Assembly: GCF_021462225.1 (NCBI RefSeq)
Contig: NC_061801.1
Span: 9,792,125-9,856,124, forward strand
DNA length: 64,000 nucleotides
From: Girardinichthys multiradiatus
Taxonomy: Eukaryota; Chordata; Actinopteri; Cyprinodontiformes; Goodeidae
Reading direction: 5' to 3'
Position 1 is the first letter of the stretch, and the number at the start of each line of letters is the position of its first letter. A program made the translations under genes and the position numbers. The notes beneath the pieces were generated by a model. The model was not told the origin of the DNA. It saw nothing but the letters and a program-made list of their open reading frames with translations, and did not search any database. Positions 1 to 10,969 of this stretch are shown in pieces.

Positions 1-974
1 CCACGACAGGCACCGCAGACCTTACGGCCGCAGCTATGGGCAGCAGCATCGACAATAGATGCAGAGAACATGGTCCACTCGGACTCTATGTCTCCAACAT
101 CCCCCGGGATCTGGTCGAAGCTCTCCTGGAGGTGGGAGTTGAATACATCCCTGGCCGAGGGCTCCGCCAGGCGTTCCCAGCAGACCCTCACTATGCGCTT
201 GGGCCTGCCGAGTCTGTCCGGCTTTCTCCTCCTCCAGCGGATCCAACTCACCACCAGGTGATGATCAGTGGACAGCTCAGCCCCTCTCTTCACCCGAGTA
301 TCCAAAATATGCGGCCGAAGGTCTGATGATATGACAACAAAGTCGATCATCGACCTCCTGCCTAGGGTGTCCTGGTGCCAAGTGCACTGATGGACACCCT
401 TATGTTTTAACATGGTGTTCGTTATGGACAATCCGTGACTAGCACAGAAGTCCAATAACAAAACACCACTCGGATTCAGATCGGGGAGGCCATTCCTCCT
501 GATCACGCCTCTCCAGGTGTCACTGTCGTTCCCCACGTGGGCGTTGAAGTCCCCCAGCAGAATAATGGAGTCCCCGGGAGGGGCACTATCCAGCACCCCC
601 GACAGGGACGCCAAGAAGGCAGGGTACTCTGCACTACCACTCGGCCCGTAGGCTGAAATGATTGTCAGAGACCTCTCCCCAACCCGAAGGCGCAGGGATA
701 CAACCCTCTCATCCACTGGGGTAAACCCCAACACGAGACGGCTGAGCTGGGGGGCAACAAGCAAACCCACACCAGCCCGCCGCCTCTCCCCGTGGGCCAC
801 TCCAGAGTAGAAGAGAGTCCAACCCCTCTCAAGGAGATGGGTTCCAGAGCCCACGCTGTGCGTGGAGGCGAGCCCGACTATTTCTAGTCGATATCTCTCG
901 ACCTCCTGCACAAGCTCAGGCTCCTTCCCCCCCAGCGAGGTGACATTCCACGTCCCTAGAGCCAGCCTAAGCAT
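1..974 (-). CDS. LINE ORF2 endonuclease domain, partial, open frame
   Basis: Reading minus from an ATG at 974, the frame shows no stop for at least 324 codons and leaves the window at base 1, so the C-terminal part is missing. It is an apurinic-type endonuclease of a non-LTR retrotransposon, which nicks target DNA to prime reverse transcription. Motifs seen: GTWNVTSL near residue 7, the catalytic GDFNAH at about 141-146, and [10 protein letters not shown] near 235, the typical C-terminal histidine motif. A hydrophobic beta-strand pattern surrounds each. The first ATG directly precedes the endonuclease fold, so the start is plausible but unproven. No frameshift is seen, so this copy is probably younger than the other LINE copies in the window. 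It has no relation to the host gene downstream. Confidence 0.78.
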   Translation of the reverse strand, partial: MLRLALGTWNVTSLGGKEPELVQEVERYRLEIVGLASTHSVGSGTHLLERGWTLFYSGVAHGERRRAGVGLLVAPQLSRLVLGFTPVDERVVSLRLRVGERSLTIISAYGPSGSAEYPAFLASLSGVLDSAPPGDSIILLGDFNAHVGNDSDTWRGVIRRNGLPDLNPSGVLLLDFCASHGLSITNTMLKHKGVHQCTWHQDTLGRRSMIDFVVISSDLRPHILDTRVKRGAELSTDHHLVVSWIRWRRRKPDRLGRPKRIVRVCWERLAEPSARDVFNSHLQESFDQIPGDVGDIESEWTMFSASIVDAAAHSCGRKVCGACR

Positions 975-1405
975 CCGGGGATCGGGCCGTTGAGGTCTCC
1001 ACCTTCGTCCGCCACCCAATCCTCTTTGCACCGGTCCCTCACGGTTCCCCCTGCAGGTGGTGGGCCCACTGGGGGATGGCCTCGCGTCTCTCGTTCGGGC
1101 TTGGCCCGGCCGGGTCCCGCGAGCAGCAACCCGGCCACCAGGCGCTCTCCGACGAGTCCCGACCCCAGGCCCGGCTCCAGGGTGGGACCCCGGCTCCGCC
1201 GTACCGGGCGACGTCACGTGCCTCGATATTGTGTTTTTCATGAGGGGTTCTTGAACCATTCTTTGTCTGACCCATCACCTAGAACCTGTTTGCCATGGGA
1301 GACCCTACCAGGGGCATTTAGGCCCCAGATAACATAGCCTCTAGGATCATTTGAGCACTCAAACCCCTCCACCACGTTAAGGTGACGGTTCAAGGAGGGG
1401 CCTTT
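1..1405 (-). mobile_element. LINE retrotransposon, 5' end, runs off left edge
   Basis: On the minus strand the element begins near 1405 with a GC-rich 5' untranslated stretch and then enters an open endonuclease frame at 974 that reaches the window edge. The same LINE family appears at 27360-31130, where the reverse transcriptase part is preserved, so the two loci together show the endonuclease-RT order. The family name is not certain; it is one of the common teleost APE-type LINEs. Retention of the 5' end is unusual because most LINE copies are 5' truncated. Confidence 0.8.
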
Positions 1406-1684
1406 CTTTTGTTTTGGATTAAAAATTTCGCATAGAAATAAGTATGTGTTCTTGATAAATAAGAAGAGTGTTTGAGTTTGAGTTTAAGTTTATACTTCTG
1501 TCCACTCCTTTGAGCATGTGAATGTTCGTAACATTAGTACATTAGTACATTAGTAAATATTGCTGTTACATTCAATACAATTGTGAAATAAAAAAAACAA
1601 AACAGAATCTAAACCTTCTAGTAAGACACCAACCCTAAACATACAGGACAGCAACAATGTAACAAATTAGATCAAAGAAAATTC
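1406..1684. other. No gene seen; AT-rich
   Basis: AT-rich sequence with a short repeated ACATTAGT motif at about 1532-1555 and an A-rich run near 1590. No coding or structural feature is supported. Confidence 0.5.
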
Positions 1685-1850
1685 ATGTGTGAGAATGGCC
1701 TAGTCAAAGTCCAGACCTAAAGCCAATTACGGAATCTGTGGCAACCGAAAGAAATTGCTGTTCACGGACATTCTCTGTCTAATCTGACTGAATGTGAGCT
1801 GTATGACCTTGTGGTGCTTCACCATAAGGATGATTTTGTGTGTGTGCTAG
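1685..1850 (+). mobile_element. Tc1-type transposase remnant (C-terminal)
   Basis: The plus strand still encodes, with frameshifts, the block around WPSQSPDLNPIENLW and the following SNLTE region of Tc1 transposases: here it reads SPDLKPIT, then SLSNLTECELYD. No terminal repeats are visible, so this is an old fragment. Confidence 0.55.
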
Positions 1851-2789
1851 AAGTTTGTTAAAAGTTTAAGTCTTCAGGATTTGCATGCATCATAAGTTGG
1901 CTGGAAGGAAGGTCACCTTCAAGGAGCATTTTGTTCTTGCTCTACTGTCCCTATCCACCCTTCCTGTCAGCTCAGAGAGAGTGCAGGTAAGTGGATTAAG
2001 TGTATAAAGAATCAATAGCCAATCACTTAGGCCATTAGAGAAAAGTCCAAGGGATTTCTCTTTGTTGTGATGAGGTATGTGTGTTTGCTGCCTCCTTTAG
2101 GTAAATGGTGCTTTATAACAGCAAGAACATTATGAAGTTCATCACGAATAATTATGTCAGGATTTATCCTCTACTGCCCTGTTTGCCTTCAGCTAATAAA
2201 TGACAACAAGCGAAAAGGGGCAGACAATGACAGGAAAGTTGTACAGTTTTGTTACATTAAATTGCTAACATGTCCTTCCCAGGAGAAAAGAAAAAGGTGA
2301 ATCTCTTCATAAAATCAAATCAAGATGAAGCTGACCAGTTGAGATTTTTTTGGCAGCCACTGTAATGTGAATACTCATAGAGATCTATTATTTTAATGAC
2401 CTGTATCTGTCTGTAATCATATTCAGAAGCGCTGGAAAATTACACTGAGTCATCCATTTTTATTGGGTCCGTAAATTATCCTAAGTGTTATCTCGCCACT
2501 TTCTCATTACAGCGAAACAGAGGATGTACAGATGAAATGGTCTGCCTCAGGGCAATTCATTTAATTAAAAGACAAAATCTTTAATTGGATCAGAATCTTT
2601 CGAAGTCCTTGTTCTTTGTCAGTCTTTCAGACAGTATAGTCAAAACCCAAACCCTATGCAAAAAGATGCAGTCAATATACAGATTTAAAGCCCAACTTGG
2701 ATTAAAAAGGATGTAAGGACCCAAAATATATACCTTTTGTCCTACATGCAAAACATTGTTTGGCAGAAGACAATGGATATCCCTCTGAC
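1851..2789. other. No gene seen
   Basis: Ordinary AT-rich non-coding sequence. No exon, RNA gene or clear repeat boundary recognised. Confidence 0.45.
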
Positions 2790-3778
2790 CAAATGAATGT
2801 ACTCAGGGACAAAAACATTAACTTCTGGGGTCATGTTTCGTGGTCTGTTCAAACTAAAGTGGAAGTGGTTGGCCACAGTTGCCATGGTTACATTTAGAGC
2901 AAAAACCTACAGAAGCTCGCTGTTGTATCATACTAACACTATTCCCACTGTGATGTACGGGGGTGGCAGTATCATCTTGTGTGGGTGTTTTGCTACAAGA
3001 GAGACTGGTGTACTTCACAAAACAAAAGGTATCAGGAGGAAGGAACATTGTGTGTAAAAACTGAGGCAACATCCCAAGACATCAACCAAGAAGTAATAGT
3101 TTGGGCACAGATGAGACTCCTAAATGGACAATGACCATAAGCGTATTTCCAAATAATGTGGCTTAACGTCTTGGAGTGAGCACCACAAAGGCCTGATCTC
3201 AGTCCCATAGATAATTTGTGGGCAGAGCAGAAACTGTGTTTAAGGCAGTCTACAAACCTGACTCAGTGACACCAGTTCTGTCTAAAGGAATAGGCTAAAA
3301 TTATATTGTTAGAAGCCTGTGGAACAATACCTGTAACGTTTGACCCAATTTATAACAATTAAATCTACCAAATATGCTTACAACATGTTTGTAAATGTGT
3401 GACTCTTTAGAAAGTTTTACAACAGTCTCTCAAACATATCGTATTACTCTGATATTCAGAAAAAAGAAAACAGGTAATCCTAACTTACTTAAAACAAGAA
3501 AGGCTGTCTGATCTGATGTCAGACAGTGAGGATAAGATCAGAATCAAAATCAGCTTTATTGCCAACATTGTGCACACAAACAAGGAATTTGACTCCAGTA
3601 CACTTTGCGCTCAGTGCATGTAAATCACTGGTTTTAACAGTAAATTCAATCGATAGTCTGTGGTGAAACTTTGTGCTGGTCTGTCACATATCCCAATAAA
3701 ATACAATGAGGTTTGTGGCTGTAACATGACTAAAGGTGAAACAGTTCAAGGGGTGTGAATACTTGTAAGAGGTACTGT
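2790..3778 (+). mobile_element. Degenerate Tc1-type element, 3' half
   Basis: On the plus strand, decayed Tc1 transposase is visible: the block after the first catalytic Asp, then [17 protein letters not shown] (canonical IPTVKHGGGSIM-type motif) at about 2940-2990, and RPDLSPIDNLWAEQ at about 3190-3230. The first DET motif has become QT and stops are frequent. The end at about 3740-3778, a GTGAATACTT-type stretch, looks like a decayed Tc1 terminal inverted repeat. A different dispersed repeat sits inside at 3532-3640. Confidence 0.7.
3532..3640 (+). repeat. Dispersed repeat fragment inside Tc1 remnant
   Basis: The stretch beginning TCAGAATCAAAATCAGCTTT and running through TTGTGCACACAAACAAGG is a short sequence I recognise as recurring in teleost genomes, probably a non-LTR 3' end. 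It interrupts the Tc1 remnant between its coding part and its terminal repeat. Family not named. Confidence 0.4.
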
Positions 3779-4540
3779 ATCTGAGAATGACCTTTTGTTT
3801 ATGGTTCTTTCTCTTACCACCAGATTGCCCACACTTCAACTCTGCTGAGATGCCTTTTACCTTTGTAACAATGATTCAGCATAGTTTAAATATATGGAGT
3901 CGCAGAGAACAATATGGCAGTGGATTTCTTGGCTTAGTTCATCAACAAAACAGCCCACTCTTGGCTCCCAAATGGCACTTTATTAAGTACTGTTTCATGC
4001 TTTCATACTTAAGCCAAGTATTGATGTTGAGTCTTCCACAAAAGTATTAAACCAATCCTAATTTCTTTATAGATTGACATTTGTAATCATTTAAAGTGAT
4101 TTCAATCAACAGTTCTCAAGGCTTTGGCAAAGTATGTCAAAGTTTCCTTGTGGACTTTTAATCAGCATTTTCTTTCACTGCTTGTACCTGACCATGACTG
4201 AACATTGTTTGTGTCCTTAAAGAAATGACAAAACTGCAGATGAACTGTGTCACAAAGCAATATCTTAAAGAAGACTACACACAGTACATGTGAGATTTAT
4301 TAGCTTTCCAACTACTTTTGCTAAGTTCTCAGATAATAGTTATTTGGGAATCAAATTGTTGATGATGTAAAACTATGCTCTATGTAACAACCTGTGTTCC
4401 AACTGGTGTGTGTTTGTGACTAGATGCTAGTAACAAAGTGCCTAAAGCTCCTATGAAACATTGATTCTTTGCCAAATTGTCTGTCAAGCTACTATCACTC
4501 TGTTCCCTTCCGTATTCATGTGCATTGCTTTTAGAGCACA
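3779..4540. other. No gene seen
   Basis: No supported feature. The open frame at 3787-4050 has no recognisable motif and is treated as chance. Confidence 0.45.
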
Positions 4541-5999
4541 ACAAATAAAAAACTGAAAAATGGGGCGTGCAATTTTATTTGGCCCCCTTGCGTTAATACT
4601 TTGTAGCTCCACCCTTTGCTGCAATTACAGCTGCAAGTCGCTTGGGGTATGTCTCTATCAGTTTTGCACATCCAGAGACTGAAATTCTTGCCCATTCTTC
4701 CTTGCAAAACAGCTCAAGCTCAGTGAGGTTGGATCGAGAGTGTTTGTGAACAGCAGTCTTCAGCTTTTTCCACAGATTCTCGATTGGATTCGGGTCTGGA
4801 CTTTGACTTGGCCATTCCAACACCTGGATACGTTTATTTGTGAACCCTTCCATTGTAGATTTGGCTTTATGTTTTGGACCATTGTTTTGTTGGAAGATAA
4901 ATCTCCGTCCCAGTCTCAGGTCTCTTGCAGACTCCAACAGGTTTTCTTCCAGAATGGTTCTGTATTTGGCCCCATCCATCTTCCCATCAATTTTGACCAT
5001 CTTCCCTGTCCCTGCTAACAAAAAGCAGGCCCAAACCATGATGCTGCCACCACCATGTTTGACAGTGGGGATGGTGTGTTCAGGGTGATGAGCTGTGTTG
5101 CTTTTATGCCAAACACATCGTTTTGCATTGTGGCCAAACAGTTCGATTTTGGTTTCATCTGAACAGAGCACTTTCTTCCACATGTGTGGTGTGTCTCCCA
5201 GGTGGCTTGTGGCAAACTTTAAACTAGACTTTTTATGGATAACTTTGAGAAATGGCTTTCTTCTTGCCACTCTTCCATAAAGGCCAGATTTGTGCAGTGT
5301 ACGACTGATTGTTGTCCTATGGACAGACTCTCCCACCTCAGGTGTAGATCTCTGCAGTTCATCCAGAGTGATCATGGGCCTCTTGGCTGCATCTCTGATC
5401 AGTCTTCTCCTTGTTCGAGATGAAAGTTTAGAGGGACGGCCGGGTCTTGGTAGATTTGCCGTGGTCTGATACTCCTTCCATTTCAATATGATTGTTTGCA
5501 CAGTGCTCCTTGGGATGTTTAAAGCTTGGGAAATCTTTTTGTATCCAAATCCGGCTTTAAACTTCTCCACAACAGTATCTCGGACCTGCCTGGTGTGTTC
5601 CTTGGTCTTCATGATGCTCTCTGCGCTTTGAACAGAACCCTGAGATTATCACAGAGCAGGTGCATTTATACGGAGACTTACACACAGGTGGATTCTATTT
5701 ATTATCATCAGTCATTTGGGACAACATTGGATCATTCAGAGATCCTCACTGAACTTCTGGAGTGAGTTTGCTGCACTGAAAGTAAAGGGGCCGAATAATA
5801 TTGCACGCCCCACTTTTCAGTTTTTTATTTGTTAAAAACGTTTGACACATCCAATAAATTTGATTCCACTTCACGATTGTGTCCCACTTGTTGTTGATTC
5901 TTCACAAAAAATTTGAATTTTATATCTTTATGTTTGAAGCCTGAAATGTGGCAAAAGGTTGAAAGTTTCAAGGGAGCCGAGTACTTTTGCAAGGCACTG
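4541..5999 (-). mobile_element. Tc1-type element with one truncated end
   Basis: The transposase gene lies on the minus strand with a long terminal inverted repeat. The inner parts of both repeats match (4544-4585 against 5788-5835), but the right repeat continues outward about 165 bp further to 5999, ending in CACTG before a TA, while the left repeat stops abruptly at about 4541 next to unrelated sequence. One outer terminus is missing, so the element cannot be mobilised as a unit. Transposase details are under the CDS. Confidence 0.9.
4593..5612 (-). CDS. Tc1-type transposase, full-length frame, catalytically dead
   Basis: The 339-residue frame has the normal length of fish Tc1 transposases. 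Residues 1-115 carry the paired helix-turn-helix DNA-binding region (KKISQALNIPRSTVQTII, then a GRPSKLS hinge like the GRPR motif). The DDE domain follows: first Asp in SDET at D152, GGGSIMVW at 187-194, and E278 in PNPIENLW. The second catalytic Asp should lie in a QQDNDPKH motif; here it reads QQNNGPKH, so position 243 is Asn and position 245 is Gly. The spacing of 34 residues to E278 is preserved (DD34E family). The enzyme would normally cut and rejoin element ends at TA sites. The open frame suggests a recent insertion, but the missing metal ligand predicts no catalysis. ATG choice: MKTKEH is the standard family start. Confidence 0.92.
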   Translation of the reverse strand: MKTKEHTRQVRDTVVEKFKAGFGYKKISQALNIPRSTVQTIILKWKEYQTTANLPRPGRPSKLSSRTRRRLIRDAAKRPMITLDELQRSTPEVGESVHRTTISRTLHKSGLYGRVARRKPFLKVIHKKSSLKFATSHLGDTPHMWKKVLCSDETKIELFGHNAKRCVWHKSNTAHHPEHTIPTVKHGGGSIMVWACFLLAGTGKMVKIDGKMDGAKYRTILEENLLESARDLRLGRRFIFQQNNGPKHKAKSTMEGFTNKRIQVLEWPSQSPDPNPIENLWKKLKTAVHKHSRSNLTELELFCKEEWARISVSGCAKLIETYPKRLAAVIAAKGGATKY

Positions 6000-6001
6000 T
6001 A

Positions 6002-6789
6002 TATCAAACCATCCCTAACAATTAGGCTGCAAAATAACTACTGCACCCTCTATTTCATGCTTCCTGCTGGCCTGCCTACTGCTGCCAGCTTCTACTTGGT
6101 TCTCCTCAGCCCTCCCTATCAACGCCTGAAACCACCGAGGGATATAAGGTCAAAGAACCCTCTCTTCCTGACATGCAGATGTCATCACTCCATGACATGT
6201 TTGGGCAGCATGGCCATGGAGTGATGAGATTGGTGCCTAGATGCCAACTTCAACTTTGACTATATTAGCTAATAAAGATATATTTAAACATTTACACATT
6301 AGCTGTCAGACTAAAATAAAATAAAAAATATTTTGAGTGTAAAACATAATTATGAGAGTTTATGTAGTTATTTCATCTTTTACAAGACAGCATCAAAGTC
6401 TTTGAGATAAGTCATGCGACCAGTATCTTATCGTGTAAAAAGAAGAGAAAGGAACTTTGGCATATTACTACATCTAGCTGGCGTGATTACAACAGACACA
6501 TCCCTTCTCATGCTTACTTTGCATTCTCCAAACAACTGTTACAGATGACAGTTATTGCTCCACTTCAGAAAATGCTCCAGAAAAGGAGAGGCTTTTAAAT
6601 GTGAAACAGTCCCTACTATTGAAGAATTTCAAATATAGACTAACAGAAAATACATGGTGGCAGATATTCATGATGTAAACAATAATATTAATAACTGCAG
6701 ACACTGTCAGAAATTAAATCTGTGAAGCTGTCAATGCTGAACCCACCAACATAGCAGGTTTCATCCATATGTAACAAGTCAATCTTAAA
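6002..6789. other. No gene seen
   Basis: AT-rich sequence. A short imperfect palindrome around 6180-6228 (CATCACTCCATG and CATGGAGTGATG) is the only structure noticed. Confidence 0.45.
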
Positions 6790-7712
6790 AATTTCACAGC
6801 ATCATCTAGTGGGAGTGGGGCACCTTTGGCTTCATCCTGTGGGGTGTTGTGGCAGATGCGGGGGGAGTGTCTGGGTTTGGGGCATTTGGGGTATCCATGG
6901 GCTGGGGTCGCTGGGGGGTCTGGCGCCGAGGGGTGTGGGCCCAACCGGGGTGGGGCTTTGGTGGCTCTCGGGGGCGACATCTGGTGGTTGAATGCGATGC
7001 TTTTGGGGAGCCTGTGTCAGCGGACATAGGTTACTGGCCTGGTGGGCGTGCTGCTCCTGTGCATGTCTGGGGTGGGCTTGGGGGCTTTGGGTTCCTGGGG
7101 TGTGTCGTCCCCAAGCTGGGGTCCTGGCTGGGCCTTGGGGGCTTGCGTCCTGGCGGGATGTCACCAGGGTTTGGGCCCGTGCATGCTCTGGCACCTGGCC
7201 CTGGCTCGGGGGCCTTCGGTGCATTACTGGGCTTAGGGGCCTTCTAAACTGATGTGTAGGTACCATCTCATTGCAGGTGCTCTCTCCTTCAAGGAGTGCA
7301 TTCTGCTGGTAGGCGGAGGGTCTGTGGGAGGAGGTGGGTTTGAGTCAACCTGGGTGTCAAATGTCTTATGTGTTCTGGGAGTTGTTCAAATGTCGGGGTG
7401 GGTGTAGGTTTTCTTCTGGGGTGGATGTGGGTGGTTGGGCTTGGGTGGGGATAGGCATTGTTTGGACCTGGGTGGTTCCGGTTCGGATTCTGGTTCCTTG
7501 TCTGGATTCCGGTTTCTGATGCCGGTCCCGATTCTGTCTGGGGCAGGGGAGTCAGAGGGGTCTGCATGGTTTGGGCGGGCGGGCGGGCTGGCCAGGGTTG
7601 ATCTCGGAGTGGACTGGTCTTAGCTTCTCGGTGGGTTTCGGTTTTGGCCCTGTGGACTCCCTGCCTTTTGTGGTCTTTGGTGTGGGTTTTTTTGCGGGGC
7701 TACTTCTGGCAG
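6790..7712 (+). repeat. G-rich dispersed repeat, segment 1
   Basis: This stretch is extremely G-biased on the plus strand and poor in A, giving several overlapping open frames that are composition artefacts. It resembles in composition the segments at 12592-13545 and 14331-16395, and I infer that all three may be one retroelement split by two LINE insertions. Direct sequence identity between this segment and the others is not established by eye. Confidence 0.5.
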
Positions 7713-7999
7713 GGTAAAGTAAAGTAAAGTAAGTTTATTTATATAGCGGTTTTCAGCAACGAGACACTCAAAACGCTGTACATACAATTACAACACAATC
7801 AAGAAGCAAATAAACACAGATACAGACACAAAAAAACAAATCAAATGAGAAAATCAAACAACAGAGGTAATTTAAAAAAGTAAAATAAAATAAAGGTAAC
7901 AGAATGATGGACAAGAAAATGAAAGGAAAATTGGTCTGAAAACGCTACTAATCATGCCTAGATGGCACAGTCAAAGGCCACTATAAACAAATAAGTTTT

Positions 8000-10780
8000 T
8001 TATCTTGATTTAAAGCAACTTAGGGTTTCAGCGCTTTTACAGTTTTCTGGCAGTTTATTCCAGATTAGTGGAGCATAAGAACTAAAAGCTGCTTCTCCAT
8101 GTTTGGTTCTGGTTTTAGGTATGCAGAGTAGATTTGAGCAAGATGACCTGAGAGGTCTGGCTGGTTGATACACTGACAACAAGTCTGTAATGTATTTTGT
8201 TGCTAAGCCATTCAGTGATTTATAGACTAACAGACGTATTTTAAACTCTATTCTCTGAGCTACAGGGAGCCAGTGTAAGGACTTTAGAACCGGGGTGATG
8301 TGCTCCACTTTCTTAGTTCTAGTGAGGACGCGGGCAGCAGCATTCTGGATCAACTGCATCTGTCTGATCGACTTTTTAGGCAGCCCCTTGAAGACACCGT
8401 TGCAGTAATCAATTCTACTAAAGATGAATGCATGAATTAGTTTTTCAAGGTCCTGCTGAGACATTAGTCCTTTAATCCTGGAGATGTTCTTTAGGTGATA
8501 GAAGGCCGACCTAGTTACTACCTTTATGTGCCTCTGAAGGTTCAGGTCTGAGTCCATCACTACACCCAGGTTTCCAGCCTGACTGGTAGTTTCTAGCTGT
8601 ATTAACTGAACCTGTGTGCTAACTTTTAAACGCTCTTCCTTTGGTCCGAAGATTATTACTTCAGTTTTGTTTTGATTCAGCTGAAGAAAATTTAGGCCCA
8701 TCCATGCATTGATTTCTTCTAAGCATTTACCCAGCGCTTGAAAGGGGTCATGGTCACCTGGTGACATCGTAACGTATAGCTGTGTGTCGTCTGCATAGTT
8801 ATGATAACTTACGTTGTTTATTAGAATCTGAGTTAGGGGGCGCATGTAGATATTGAATAGGAGGGGCCCTAAGATGGACCCTTGGGGAACGCCACGTGAT
8901 TTTTGTGCTCTCTGATGTAAAGTTACCTACTGACATAAAAAAGTCCTTGTCCTTCAAGTAAGATTTAAACCAGTTGAGTGCTGTACCAGAAAGGCCGACC
9001 CAGTTTTCCAGGCGCTCTAATAAAATGGAGTGATCAACAGTGTCGAATGCTGCTCTAAGGTCCAATAATACCAGCACTGTGGTTCTTCCACAGTCTGCAT
9101 TTATATGGATGTCATTGAACACCTTGACAAGAGCAGTCTCTGTACTGTGGTGAGCAGGAAGCCTGACTGGAAGACATCGAAGCGGTTGGTCGTTGTTAGG
9201 AAGTTGTTTAACTGCTGAAACACAGCTTTTTCAATAATCTCACTGATGAAGGGGAGGTTTAATATGGGCCTGTAGTTCTGTAGTAGCAGCTTGTCCAAGT
9301 TGCTCTTTTTCAATAGAGGTTTGATAATTGCTGTTTTTAGGCCTGGCGGAAAACACCTTACAAAAGGGACGTGTTTATTATTTGTGTTAAATCAGATGTT
9401 ATTACAGGCAAAGCTTTCTTAAGGAAAGCTGTGGGTAAAACATCGAGACAGCAGGAAGAAGAGCTTAGTTGCTGTACGATTTCATCTAAGATTTTGCAGT
9501 TTATTTGGTGAAATTGGGAAATTTTGTCAAAATCAGTTCTAGTTGGAGACAACTTTGGTCCTGGAGTTGATGTGGATGTGCTGACTGCCCAATTGATCTT
9601 TTGAGTTTTTTCAGTAAAGAAGTTAGCAAATTCATCGCAGGCCCTGGTAGAGTGGAGTTCAGATGCTACAGTTACAAGAGGGTTGGTTAACTTGTCGACC
9701 GTGGCAAATAATGCACGAGCATTGTTAATGTTTTTGCTGATGATCTCAGAAAAGAAAGATTCCCTTGCATTTTTCAGTTGTAGGTTATATCTGTATAGTC
9801 TCTGTTTATAGATAATATAGTGAACCTGGAGTCCAGTCTTTCGCCACCTGCTTTCAGCTTTTCGACACTCCTTTTTTTGACTTCTGACTGGTGGAGCACT
9901 TCTCCATGGAGACATTTTCTTCCCAGAAATGACTTTCACTTTAATTGGAGCAATTGAATCAATGATGTCTGAGATTTTAGAATGAAAGTTTTCTACCAGC
10001 TCATCTACAGTGTTACAGGGCAAAGTGGAGGTAGAAGAGTAAATCTGGTTAAAGGTTTCAGCAGCACCGTCCTTAAAGATGCGTTTTCTTATCATGTCTC
10101 TTTGGCAAACTGAGTCATTGCAGATGATGCTTTCAAAAATAACAGAAAAGTGGTCAGATAGGGCAACATCAGTTACAGATACCTTGGAAATGTTTAGACC
10201 CTTAGAGGTGATCAAGTCCAAAATATGTCCCTGTTTGTGCGTTTGCTGTTTAACATGTTGAGTCAAACCAAAAGTTCTAAGAGTGTCACATAGATCTATT
10301 GCACTTCTGTCTTCAGGATTGTCCATGTGAATGTTGAAGTCTCCCACAATAATTAAACAGTCATAATCAACACATATCACAGATAAAAGCTCATTAAAAT
10401 CACTGATAAAGTTTGTTTTGGACTTAGGAGGCCTGTAAATATTCAAGAACATTGTTCAGACCGGGCTCTTTACCTGGAGAGCCAAATATTCAAAAGAGTC
10501 AAATTTGCCCAGAAATACTTTTTTACACTCTAATAAATCTTTAAACAAAGTGACCACCCCTCCACCTTTTCTTTGCTGTCTGCTCTCTCAAAGAAAATTG
10601 TAGTTCGGAGGCGTCGCCTCTATCAGAATGGGAGCTTTATTAAATTTATGTAACCATGTTTTTGTTAAAAACATAACATCAAGATCGTGGTCAGTAATGA
10701 AGTCATTGATTAAAAATGATTTTCCTGACAGAGATCTAATATTCAGTAAAGCCAGTTTATATGACTTAGTTACATAAACT
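8000..10780 (-). pseudogene. LINE ORF2 (endonuclease-reverse transcriptase), frameshifted
   Basis: From right to left: endonuclease start near 10770 (LALLNIRSLSGKSF), a damaged section 10453-10700, then an open block 10452-9358 with GDFN (its residues 37-40) and ALSDHFSV (97-104), the endonuclease catalytic motifs. The RT palm follows in two frames: NYRPILNLPFISEIIEK at 9313-9101, then LLDLRAAFDTVDHSILLERL in 9122-8799, and finally 8845-8000 with the catalytic YADDTQLY and the long L2-type C-terminal region ending in HGEAAFSSYAPLIWNKLP. At least three frame breaks separate these blocks (near 10452, 9115 and 8850). In a live element this protein nicks DNA and reverse-transcribes the RNA; this copy cannot make it in one piece. 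Confidence 0.88.
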
Positions 10781-10969
10781 CGGTGTGTGTGGTTGCACCT
10801 GACAGTTTATGGCTTTCATTGATTGTTTATTACTGTCTCTTATCCTTTTGGCTTTGTTCTTTCTGTCACGTATAAGCACAGAGATTTTACAACTATCTCC
10901 TATTAGGGGCCCAACTTTTTCCTGGAGATGCTCATTTCTGATAGAGTTACCACTGGGGCCCAGACTGTA

